NCBI GenBank assembly: GCA_900767585.1
Contig: CAAFZP010000101.1
Location: 1-44,850, forward strand
Source of the DNA: Lachnospiraceae bacterium
GTDB taxonomy: Bacteria > Bacillota > Clostridia > Lachnospirales > Lachnospiraceae
Reading direction: 5' to 3'
DNA length: 44,850 nucleotides
The translations under genes were made by a program, and so were the position numbers. The notes under the pieces were generated by a model, which had not been told where the DNA came from, searched no databases, and saw only the letters and a program-made list of their open reading frames with translations. This document shows, piece by piece, positions 16,137-23,544 of this stretch (the first letter of the stretch is position 1; every line of letters begins with the position of its first letter).

Positions 16137-16721
16137 ATGGATAATGAATGGAATTTATATAAAGTGAATATGAAATATATTCGGAATCTAAAAAATGTGG
16201 AGCAAAAGGCTACAGGTAGAACAAATACGATTTTATCAGTATCGACTCAGACGCACAAACAAGGCAGACCATTTTTAGGAATTTTGGTATTGGTGAATGA
16301 AAGGAAATATTGCATTCCGTTAAGCTCTGTTGAGGAAAAAGAAAAATATAAAAGCATGTCGGAGAATATAACTTGTAGAAAAATCAGAGATGATGATGGG
16401 AATGTGATAGGAATTCTGAATATAAATAATATGATACCAGTGAGGGATGAATATCTTACACCATTTGAACTGGAGGAACTGCCAACGGATACTCAAATTC
16501 AGCTTTCATATAAACGTAAATGTAGACAAGAATTAAAGTGGTGTCGTCTGCACGGGAATGAAATTCTTCGTTTGGCACAAGAACTACATAGAATTATTTG
16601 CAGTGAAGAACGATTTGCAAAGAGACATATTTGTCCGAATTTTCTGCTATTGGAAAAGGAGTGTGACAAGCAACGAGTTGTATCGAAACGTGATGAAAAA
16701 AAGAAGAATAGAAAAAGATAG
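16137..16721 (+). CDS. ToxN/AbiQ/CptN-type endoribonuclease toxin (type III toxin-antitoxin)
   Basis: 194 residues. The N-terminus NLYKVNMKYIRNLKNVEQ, then RPFLGILVLVNERKYCIPLS (44-63) followed by SVEEKEKYK, then GILNINNMIPVRDEYL (~92-107), follow the ToxN/AbiQ order: [FY]Y.[VI]...YI..L, then .F.GI...I....Y..PLSS.K.K, then .L....MIPV. The Ser-Ser at 63-64 sits where ToxN has its catalytic Thr-Ser. A helical C-terminal half (RKCRQELKWCRLHGNEILRL) and a basic tail follow. Known members cut RNA at A-rich sites and are neutralised by the upstream repeat RNA; several act as phage abortive-infection systems. The start lies directly after the terminator T tract with no Shine-Dalgarno sequence, so expression depends on rare read-through. 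AT content is higher than in neighbouring genes, suggesting transfer. Confidence 0.8.
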   Translation: MDNEWNLYKVNMKYIRNLKNVEQKATGRTNTILSVSTQTHKQGRPFLGILVLVNERKYCIPLSSVEEKEKYKSMSENITCRKIRDDDGNVIGILNINNMIPVRDEYLTPFELEELPTDTQIQLSYKRKCRQELKWCRLHGNEILRLAQELHRIICSEERFAKRHICPNFLLLEKECDKQRVVSKRDEKKKNRKR

Positions 16722-16789
16722 TTGGTTAATATCTGCAAATATAGTAAGATATTATTTAGATTGATAGCAGAGGAAAAGGAGGTCCACAG

Positions 16790-17329
16790 ATGCGAAACAT
16801 TTTAATTGTAGTAGATATGCAGAAAGACTTTGTAACAGGTGCACTTGCGTCAGCGGAAGCACAGGCGATTCTGCCGGAGGTGAAGGCGAAAATAAGTGCG
16901 TATGATCGTGCTGGTAAGGAGATCATTTTCACGCGGGATACACATGGAGAAGATTATATGCAGACGAACGAAGGAAAACATCTGCCGGTTCCACATTGTA
17001 TCAAGGGGACGGATGGATGGCAGATCTGTGCAGAGCTTACCGATGGAATCACTTCGGAATATAAGACCGTTGACAAGCCGACATTTGGGTTTTTAGGCTG
17101 GAAGGATGTCCTTGCGAGTGAGACTGCGGATGGTTCGGATCTGGATATAGAGATGATTGGAGTCTGCACGGACATCTGTGTCGTGTCGAATGCTCTTATA
17201 CTGAAAGCCTTGTATCCGGAAGCCACGGTGCGCGTGGATGCAGGCTGTTGTGCAGGCGTGACACCGGAAGCGCATGCGGCGGCACTTGTAACGATGCGTT
17301 CCTGCCAGGTGGACGTAACCGATAAATAA
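16790..17329 (+). CDS. Nicotinamidase-like cysteine hydrolase (isochorismatase superfamily)
   Basis: 179 residues with AGGAGG seven bases before ATG 16790. Asp9 lies in VVDMQKDFVTGALAS and the nucleophile Cys130 in GVCTDICVVSNAL, matching two of the Asp-Lys-Cys triad. A likely metal site is FTRDTHGEDY (Asp50, His52) with HLPVPHC (His69) downstream, as in PncA-type nicotinamidases. The reaction would be nicotinamide to nicotinate in NAD salvage, though relatives hydrolyse other amides. The small size fits. It appears to be its own transcription unit, 69 bases after the toxin gene. Confidence 0.82.
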   Translation: MRNILIVVDMQKDFVTGALASAEAQAILPEVKAKISAYDRAGKEIIFTRDTHGEDYMQTNEGKHLPVPHCIKGTDGWQICAELTDGITSEYKTVDKPTFGFLGWKDVLASETADGSDLDIEMIGVCTDICVVSNALILKALYPEATVRVDAGCCAGVTPEAHAAALVTMRSCQVDVTDK

Positions 17330-17349
17330 AGAACAGCAAATGGAATGTG

Positions 17350-17637
17350 TGGGGAGAGAACTGAAAAATTCAGAAAATCACCCAATAGCAGGCGGAAAGC
17401 GCGGCGGGGTGTTGGGGAGAAAACTGAAAAATTCAGGAAACTCCCCCAATAATCAAGTAGAACGATAGCCGTGATTTGGGTAAAAAAAGTCTATATGAAA
17501 AAAATACCCAATCAAATATAAAGAAATACAGAAAAACAATGGGGGAAAAATACAAATATCCACAAAAGTCCCCAAAGGCAGTTGAATATACAGAGAAGAT
17601 TTGGGTAAAAAAGCAATTATCTATAAATATCCCCCAA
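17350..17637. repeat. Array of five degenerate ~62-bp repeats, each with an inverted-repeat element
   Basis: Five ~37-bp elements begin at 17350, 17412, 17475, 17540 and 17600, spaced 60-65 bp. Each starts with (T)TGGG(G/T) and ends with its near complement CCCA(A), for example TTTGGGTA (17475-17482) with TACCCAAT (17505-17512). The first two share the core AACTGAAAAATTCAG almost identically. On the plus strand the period is close to 21 codons and the later units read as related peptides (GKKSLYEK.., GEKYKYPQ.., VKKQL..), so this may be the remnant of a repetitive coding sequence. The last element overlaps the 3' end of the MerR gene. This fills the 291-bp gap between the flanking genes. Confidence 0.65.
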
Positions 17638-18421
17638 GATCCTCTGAGAAGGGCAGGGCAACCTGTGTGATGTAGTCTTCTGTATGGTCTCCGCGGTTAG
17701 GAGGCCCTTCGAGATAGATACAGCGGAATCCGCCGGTTGCCTGAATTTTATTTTCCTGTACATATGCCAGCAGGGCGTCGATCGCGGTATTGATTCCTTC
17801 GTAAGCACCACGATAGTAGATGCACAAGGCAGACATTTCCGCGAACTCCATCCGCTCTTCTCCCACAAAATCTTCCGAGACAGGGATGCAGCATAGCAGA
17901 TCGAGTTCCTTGCAGGAGGAACCTGCACGTACAGTAAACATGCGGCTCCCCATGGACATTTTTCCTGTTCTGGCTGCGGCAATATAGGTATCCCGCAATT
18001 TGATGGCGGCGTCCTTCGCATCGGTACACTGGTATCTGCGGCAGAAACACACCTGCCTAGGCAGGCGGACGCGGTGTACGCTTAAGTCTCCCGGCTTTGC
18101 GGCGCGCAATTGAAGTAGATGGATGTTGCGGTCCAAGGTTGCCCGCTGATCCATGAGGCGGTCAAGATAGCGGTCAAGGTTTTCTGTATCATAGTAATAT
18201 TCTCTGATTTCCGCCAGCGAAAGTCCCAGTGTCTGCAACGAGCGGATGGCTCGAATCTGTGTCATATTATCCGCAGTATAATAACGGTAGCCGCTTGCTT
18301 CATCTTTGACTGCAGGTGTCAGCAGCCCCATCTCTTCATAGACAAGGATGGCCTTCCGTGTCACTCCCAGGATCTTGGCAATCTCGCCGATTTTAAATAA
18401 ATCCTCACTTTGTTTTTTCAT
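17621..18421 (-). CDS. MerR-family regulator with GyrI-like effector domain (BmrR-type)
   Basis: 266 residues from ATG 18421. The N-terminal winged helix shows LFKIGEIAKILGVTRKAILV, YEEMGLLTPAVKDEASGYRY and TQIRAIRSLQTLGLSLAEI, all canonical MerR. A dimerising coiled coil (~residues 75-110) follows. From ~115 to the end a beta-rich domain (ELDLLCCIPVSEDFVG, CIYYRGAYEGINTAIDALLA, CIYLEGPPNRGDHTEDYITQ) has the GyrI/SOUL-like ligand-binding pattern seen in BmrR and related multidrug sensors. It is divergent from the large surface protein gene, and a MerR-type promoter lies between them. No efflux pump is adjacent, which is unusual for this class. Confidence 0.88.
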   Translation of the reverse strand: MKKQSEDLFKIGEIAKILGVTRKAILVYEEMGLLTPAVKDEASGYRYYTADNMTQIRAIRSLQTLGLSLAEIREYYYDTENLDRYLDRLMDQRATLDRNIHLLQLRAAKPGDLSVHRVRLPRQVCFCRRYQCTDAKDAAIKLRDTYIAAARTGKMSMGSRMFTVRAGSSCKELDLLCCIPVSEDFVGEERMEFAEMSALCIYYRGAYEGINTAIDALLAYVQENKIQATGGFRCIYLEGPPNRGDHTEDYITQVALPFSEDLGGYL

Positions 18422-18572
18422 AGAAAATCCTCCCCATAAAATCAGTATTTTTCTCTGATGATGCGAATTTCTGTCTAATTATAATCCGAATAATCAATCC
18501 CATACAATCAAGTTTTTTCTGTAGATAACGCGAATTATCCACGATTTCTGTCTGGAAAAATCGAATCCGCCA

Positions 18573-18603
18573 TTGACTTGTCCCCTAGGGGACGATTTAA
18601 AAT
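18573..18603 (+). promoter_or_regulatory. MerR-type promoter with 19-bp spacer and operator palindrome
   Basis: TTGACT (18573-18578) and TAAAAT (18598-18603) are separated by 19 bp. The spacer contains the perfect 14-bp palindrome GTCCCCTAGGGGAC (18580-18593). Over-long spacers with a central palindrome are the hallmark of MerR-activated promoters. It reads rightward toward the surface protein gene (ATG 18685), and the divergent MerR gene is its probable regulator. Confidence 0.75.
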
Positions 18604-18684
18604 TATCATAACAGAATGTTCATAAGTTTACAAGAGTCGGGCGCGCCTTACGTGAGGGTGCATTACAGTATAAGGAGAATGCGT

Positions 18685-21600
18685 ATGAAAAAGAAAAATC
18701 GGATCAAAAAGGGAATCGCTGCCATGCTTACCGGGATATTGACGTTTAGTATGACAGTTGGAATCATGCCGGGAAATGTATTGCGTGTGCAGGCGGCAGA
18801 TACAGGAAGCAAGCCGGAAACAGTATATTATGCGACAAAAGACGAGCTGATGGATGGTACATTTGCGCCGGATGAAAATGGAAAAGCGAAGAAGATCGCG
18901 GAAATATTGTTTGGCCGTTTCGGAGAAAAAAGCAAGGGTGAGCTGCAATCACAGGTGTGGTATATCCTGGGTAGGGATAGTGGCATGCAGGGTGATAATA
19001 CCGTTATCTTTGCCGCACGACCAATCGGGAAATATACACAGTTTAACCGGGATTGTACAGAACAATCCTATCGGCAGGATGACGGAACGTATAAGGATGG
19101 AAATCCAAGGACGGTATATGCGAACCATTATGGCGCCAGTTTGTATCGGGATACTTTGCAAGGCATCATAGAAAAAAACGCGAGCAGCGACGACCCAATC
19201 TATTTCACGGATGGTGAGAAGAAATTGCTGCAGAAAACTACAGTGACAACAAAGGATTTGAAAAATGACAAAGAGTACACGACGACAGATGAACTATATC
19301 CGCCGACAGGTGCATACGGGGAAAGCGTTGTGTATGCGGGAAGCAACAACGATAAGAAGTTGTCCTTGGATACTTATTTTGAAAATTATTATACAAGTGG
19401 GTTCTGGTTGCGATCGGCTTACAGTTCGGACAGTTCAAAGAGTTCGGATAAGAAGAAAGAGAAAACAGATGTGGCACTTGCACAACCTGGCTCGTTTGTC
19501 AAGCACTATTCGGCTGATTCTTATTGCTATATTCGACCGGCGTCGAATCTGGATCTGTCGAACGTCCTTTTTGGATCGTCAGCAATTGTATCTCCGACAA
19601 ATTTTGTCGCTGCATGGAGTTTAAATGAATATAATACAGCAATGACTCTCCGTTTGGATGCATCGTCAAACAATAATATGGATATTGGTACTGTCGAGTA
19701 CAACCCTTCAATCGGAGTGATAAAAGCAAGCAAAGGCTCCGTAGGAGATCAATATGGCATATATGATAATCCATATGACATGTATTGGAATCCATATGAT
19801 GACAACTACAACTTTGTATCGATTGTGATACAAGGAGGCGGAACAACAAATCCATGGAGTTATAGTACAGAGATTACAGGAACAGAATATATCGATGTGG
19901 CAGATATCCAGTCTGCATTGGCAAAAAATAATGTCGATGTAGGTGAAATCAACCTGGATGACTGTCATATCTGGCTGGAAACAACCGGATATTTCAACGA
20001 TATAACTTATGCGGTGGAAGCGACCAAGACAACAGAGAGTCTGGATTCGGAAATCGATTGGGTTGCTGTTCGTGGAATTGATATACCAGAAGCGGGAAAG
20101 ACATTGGATACCTCGGCAGTATGTAGTACAACAGGCGTAAATACGACAGAACCGGTTGTTACATGGACACCAAACGATACAACTGCAGATTACGAGACAG
20201 CCTACAAAGCGAGCGTGACACTTACACCGGAGAAGCATTATAAATTCGCGGAAGCTGTGACAAGTGATGCCAAAATAAACGGAAAGAAAACGACCGCAAA
20301 GATAAACCCAGACGGAACACTGACATTGACTTATACGTTCCCACAGACAGCTTCCAACACACCGGAAGAACCGGAGCATAGACACTGTCTCTGTGGTCAG
20401 GAAACTGCGGATGCGAATGTGTCGCACAATCATTCCACCGCTACTAACTGGACGGGCATAAGCAGTCTGGATGAAATCCGGACTGCAGGGGATTATTACC
20501 TGAAAAACGATATCAACCTTACCGATGCATGGGAGATGAATGTCGACGGATCTGTATTCCTTTGCCTGAATGGTCATACCATCACCGGTGCAGATGGCAA
20601 AGACGTCATCGTGAATAAGCAATCCCTGCTCATTACAGACTGTCACAATGGCAGCGAGGTCGGAAAGATCACGCATAAGCCGGGGGAGACAGGTCGAGGA
20701 ATCCTTAATGAAGAAAGCGCATTCCTGGCTATGTATAATGGCTGTATCACAGGCAATACCGCAGCAGCCGACAATGGCGGCGGCGTATGGAATAAAAGTA
20801 AATTTATGATGCTTGGCGGAAGTATCACCGGAAATTCTGCTACAAAGAATGCGGAATATAATGGATACGGTGGCGGCGTGTACAACTATGGATATGGTAC
20901 AGATGTAGCATGTACGATAGAAGGAAATGCCGTAATCAGTAACAACTCTGCTTCCAACGGTGGCGGTATATGTAATTTCAACACACTGTTTGTAGACGGA
21001 CGTGCCACGGTCAAGAATAACAACGCGGTGAATGGCGGTGGTGTATGGAACGGCGGAAGTCCGGAAGATACAAGAGTTACAATGTCCGGGGACAGTTCTA
21101 TCACCGGGAATACCGCAACATATGGAGGCGGCGGTGTATACACGTGTGAGGGCTATTTTGGTATGGAAGGAAATGCCCGGATTGCAAGTAACTCTGTATC
21201 CGATGGCAGTGGTGGCGGAGTCTTCCACAGTGGAGACAGGTTTTCGATGGATGGAGGCAGTATCACTGAAAATACCGGTGGAGGTATATTTGTCAATAGC
21301 CGCAATGAAGTCCGTTTAAGAGGTAAAGTAACGATCACCGGGAATAAAGCAACGACAGGTGACAGCGCGAGAGATGCAAATTATCATCAGGAAAGCGATC
21401 ATGTGATTGAGGCGGATGAGCTAGCAGAAGGATCTATGATTGGCATAGAAGTCAGTTATGAAAGATATCCGAGAACAAAACCGACAATCATGACAAAACA
21501 GGGATGCAAAACGGAATATTTCAGCTCTGATAGCAAGAATTGCGCAATTGTTTTATACGAAAATGCGGTGGCATTGTCTGAGATAAAATCTCCGGAGATT

Positions 21601-23349
21601 TCATCCCAGCCACAGAATGCAACTGTAAAAGCCGGTGAAACCGCGACATTTACAGTGGAAGCGACAGGCACAGATCTGACCTATCAGTGGCAGATCGACA
21701 GAAATGATGGAACAGGATTTGCGGATATCGAAGGCGCAACGAGCGCAAGTTATACGACAGGTGAGGCAGATGCGACGTGCAATGGATTTGCGTATCGGTG
21801 TGTGATCAGAAATTCGCGGGATTTCGTGACGACGTTTGAAGCGAAACTGACGGTGGAAGATATCACACCACCACCGGCAAAGACGTATGAAATCATAGCG
21901 ACAGCCGGTGTAAACGGAAGTATTTCTCCGAGTGGCACGGTGACGGTCACCGAAGGAGAAAACCAGACATTTACGATCACAGAAGCAGAAGGTTACGAGA
22001 TCGATTCTTTGAAGGTAGATGGTGCCGCAGTGACGGCCGCTTCAAGTTATACGTTTGAAAACGTAACAGCAGCACATACGATCGAAGTTACATTCCGGGC
22101 GATACCGCCGGAAAAAGATAAGCTTACGAGTATCACAGCGCCAGCGGGAATCACAGTTGCAAACAATACAGCCTATGCAGATATGAATCTTCCGGCGCAG
22201 GTAAATATCGTGACCGAGAAGAACACAGTCAGCCAGGCAGCAGTCACATGGGATACATCGACGCCGGCAAGCGGAAGCTATGATCCGGCGGTTTTGACAG
22301 AGCAGACCGTGACATTGAATGGTACTGTGACCTGTCCGGAGGAACTCGATGCAAATGGCGTGGCACTTACGACACGTATCACGATCACAATCAGTGCGGC
22401 AGGTATCGCCGGGGCACCGGAGGTATCGGTTGCAGAAGGAAGTTATACAGAAAACCAGACGGTTACATTGACATCTACGACGGAGGGCGCAAAGATCTAC
22501 TATACGACAGATGGAAGCGCGCCGGAAGTGGTAAACGGTACGCCGGCCGGAACGACAAAAGAATACAACGGGCCGATTTCCATCACGGGAACGCAGGGAC
22601 AGGAAGTAAAAACAACAGTTCGGGCAATTACGATAAAATCAGGTATGCAAAATAGCGAAGAAAAAACATTTACATACACGATTGCAATTCCAAATCCGAC
22701 ACCGGATCCAGACCCGACACCGACACCGGACCCAGACCCGACACCAACACCGGATCCAGACCCGACACCAACACCGGATCCAGACCCGACACCAACACCG
22801 GATCCAAATCCGACACCGACACCGGACCCAAATCCGACACCAACACCGGACCCAACCCCGATGCCGGCACCACAATATTCGATTATCGAAGGTGCCAACA
22901 GTACATGGACACAGAGTACAGACGGAAGTCTTGTAATCCGGGGAGATGGCGATGCAGCCAAGTTTGTGAACGTGAAAGTGGATGGCGTGATCGTAGATCA
23001 GGCAAATTACACGGTAACTGCCGGATCGACCGTCGTGACATTTAAGCCGGATTATCTGAAGACACTGTCAGTCGGAAGCCATACATTTGAGATGATATGG
23101 ACAGACGGTACTGCAGGGACGAACTTTACGGTGACACAACCTGCACCGGATACCAGCGTGAATACAGAAAGCAGACCGGCACAGGTAACAGACAATAAGA
23201 ATAACGTTACGGAGGCAAATGCAAAAGAGGAAGCACCGGCTGCGGATGGCCCGCTCACCGGAGATTCCGCGGATGTGCTGCTCTGGACGACACTCCTTCT
23301 GGCATCCCTTGCAGGACTTGCAGGTATGCTTCGCAGACGGAAGCGGTAA
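18685..23349 (+). CDS. Large multidomain surface protein (DUF6273-like, beta-helix, Ig-like domains, PTPDP stalk, LTGD sorting signal)
   Basis: 1554 residues from ATG 18685, chosen for AAGGAG seven bases upstream. Signal peptide 1-~38 (AAMLTGILTFSMTVGIMPGN, then VLRVQAAD). ~40-305: DUF6273-like module (VWYILGRDSG, FWLRSAYSSD). ~655-910: right-handed beta-helix with GGG-V-(W/Y)-N turns and GSITGNSAT rungs. ~968-1058: Ig-like (PQNATVKAGETATFTVEATG, LTYQWQIDRNDGTGF). ~1065-1138: InlB-type repeat. ~1145-1241: bacterial Ig-like. ~1243-1331: chitobiase-C-terminal-like (AKIYYTTDGSAPEV). ~1335-1392: Pro-Thr-Asp-Pro stalk. ~1395-1485: beta module. C-terminus: GPLTGD, hydrophobic helix, RRRKR (non-canonical sortase signal). 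A surface adhesin or carbohydrate-contacting role is plausible; no catalytic residues were identified. Confidence 0.85.
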   Translation: MKKKNRIKKGIAAMLTGILTFSMTVGIMPGNVLRVQAADTGSKPETVYYATKDELMDGTFAPDENGKAKKIAEILFGRFGEKSKGELQSQVWYILGRDSGMQGDNTVIFAARPIGKYTQFNRDCTEQSYRQDDGTYKDGNPRTVYANHYGASLYRDTLQGIIEKNASSDDPIYFTDGEKKLLQKTTVTTKDLKNDKEYTTTDELYPPTGAYGESVVYAGSNNDKKLSLDTYFENYYTSGFWLRSAYSSDSSKSSDKKKEKTDVALAQPGSFVKHYSADSYCYIRPASNLDLSNVLFGSSAIVSPTNFVAAWSLNEYNTAMTLRLDASSNNNMDIGTVEYNPSIGVIKASKGSVGDQYGIYDNPYDMYWNPYDDNYNFVSIVIQGGGTTNPWSYSTEITGTEYIDVADIQSALAKNNVDVGEINLDDCHIWLETTGYFNDITYAVEATKTTESLDSEIDWVAVRGIDIPEAGKTLDTSAVCSTTGVNTTEPVVTWTPNDTTADYETAYKASVTLTPEKHYKFAEAVTSDAKINGKKTTAKINPDGTLTLTYTFPQTASNTPEEPEHRHCLCGQETADANVSHNHSTATNWTGISSLDEIRTAGDYYLKNDINLTDAWEMNVDGSVFLCLNGHTITGADGKDVIVNKQSLLITDCHNGSEVGKITHKPGETGRGILNEESAFLAMYNGCITGNTAAADNGGGVWNKSKFMMLGGSITGNSATKNAEYNGYGGGVYNYGYGTDVACTIEGNAVISNNSASNGGGICNFNTLFVDGRATVKNNNAVNGGGVWNGGSPEDTRVTMSGDSSITGNTATYGGGGVYTCEGYFGMEGNARIASNSVSDGSGGGVFHSGDRFSMDGGSITENTGGGIFVNSRNEVRLRGKVTITGNKATTGDSARDANYHQESDHVIEADELAEGSMIGIEVSYERYPRTKPTIMTKQGCKTEYFSSDSKNCAIVLYENAVALSEIKSPEISSQPQNATVKAGETATFTVEATGTDLTYQWQIDRNDGTGFADIEGATSASYTTGEADATCNGFAYRCVIRNSRDFVTTFEAKLTVEDITPPPAKTYEIIATAGVNGSISPSGTVTVTEGENQTFTITEAEGYEIDSLKVDGAAVTAASSYTFENVTAAHTIEVTFRAIPPEKDKLTSITAPAGITVANNTAYADMNLPAQVNIVTEKNTVSQAAVTWDTSTPASGSYDPAVLTEQTVTLNGTVTCPEELDANGVALTTRITITISAAGIAGAPEVSVAEGSYTENQTVTLTSTTEGAKIYYTTDGSAPEVVNGTPAGTTKEYNGPISITGTQGQEVKTTVRAITIKSGMQNSEEKTFTYTIAIPNPTPDPDPTPTPDPDPTPTPDPDPTPTPDPDPTPTPDPNPTPTPDPNPTPTPDPTPMPAPQYSIIEGANSTWTQSTDGSLVIRGDGDAAKFVNVKVDGVIVDQANYTVTAGSTVVTFKPDYLKTLSVGSHTFEMIWTDGTAGTNFTVTQPAPDTSVNTESRPAQVTDNKNNVTEANAKEEAPAADGPLTGDSADVLLWTTLLLASLAGLAGMLRRRKR
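22697..22860 (+). repeat. Tandem repeat encoding Thr-Pro-Asp-Pro stalk
   Basis: About six units of roughly 24 bp (CCGACACCGACACCGGACCC-like) encode alternating PDPTPTPDP/PNPTPTP. The rigid Pro-rich linker spaces the ectodomain from the wall. Apparent long reading frames on both strands here are by-products of the repeat. Confidence 0.88.
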
Positions 23350-23392
23350 TTGCCGGAATCCAAAGAAATAAAATAGAATTTCGACTTGAGGG

Positions 23393-23428
23393 CAGGCACG
23401 CAGATTAGTGATCTGTGTGCCTGTTTTT
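23393..23428 (+). terminator. Rho-independent terminator of the surface protein gene
   Basis: CAGGCACGCAGAT (23393-23405) pairs with ATCTGTGTGCCTG (23411-23423) with one G-T wobble, followed by TTTTT. Confidence 0.85.
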
Positions 23429-23544
23429 AATTATAGCGCATAGGTGCGAAGTCTTGTGTGTTACAGCGGAAAATCTACGGTACATGCCCGTGAAATGTGA
23501 AAATTTTCGTTTGTATTTGCAGGCATGCAAAAGGGGGAAGAAAA

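Noticed and set aside
17350..17637. CRISPR array
   Set aside because: The repeats are degenerate, palindromic ends are variable, there are no unique spacers of fixed length and no cas genes nearby.
17350..17637. Repeat antitoxin RNA belonging to the ToxN-like gene
   Set aside because: The array is downstream of the toxin and behind an unrelated gene, whereas type III antitoxins lie between promoter and toxin; no strong promoter precedes it.
17476..17670. 64-codon Lys-rich small protein across the repeat array
   Set aside because: It has no ribosome binding site, its start coincides with a repeat border and its end runs into the MerR gene. It looks like a remnant of repeat sequence.
19708..21228. 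506-codon minus-strand frame opposite the large surface protein
   Set aside because: Cys/Ile/Thr-rich low-quality composition and full overlap with beta-helix coding sequence; a shadow.
22500..22961. Gly/Val/Ser and Arg/Gln/His repeat frames on both strands at the stalk
   Set aside because: They arise from the tandem DNA repeat encoding the Thr-Pro-Asp-Pro stalk of the surface protein.
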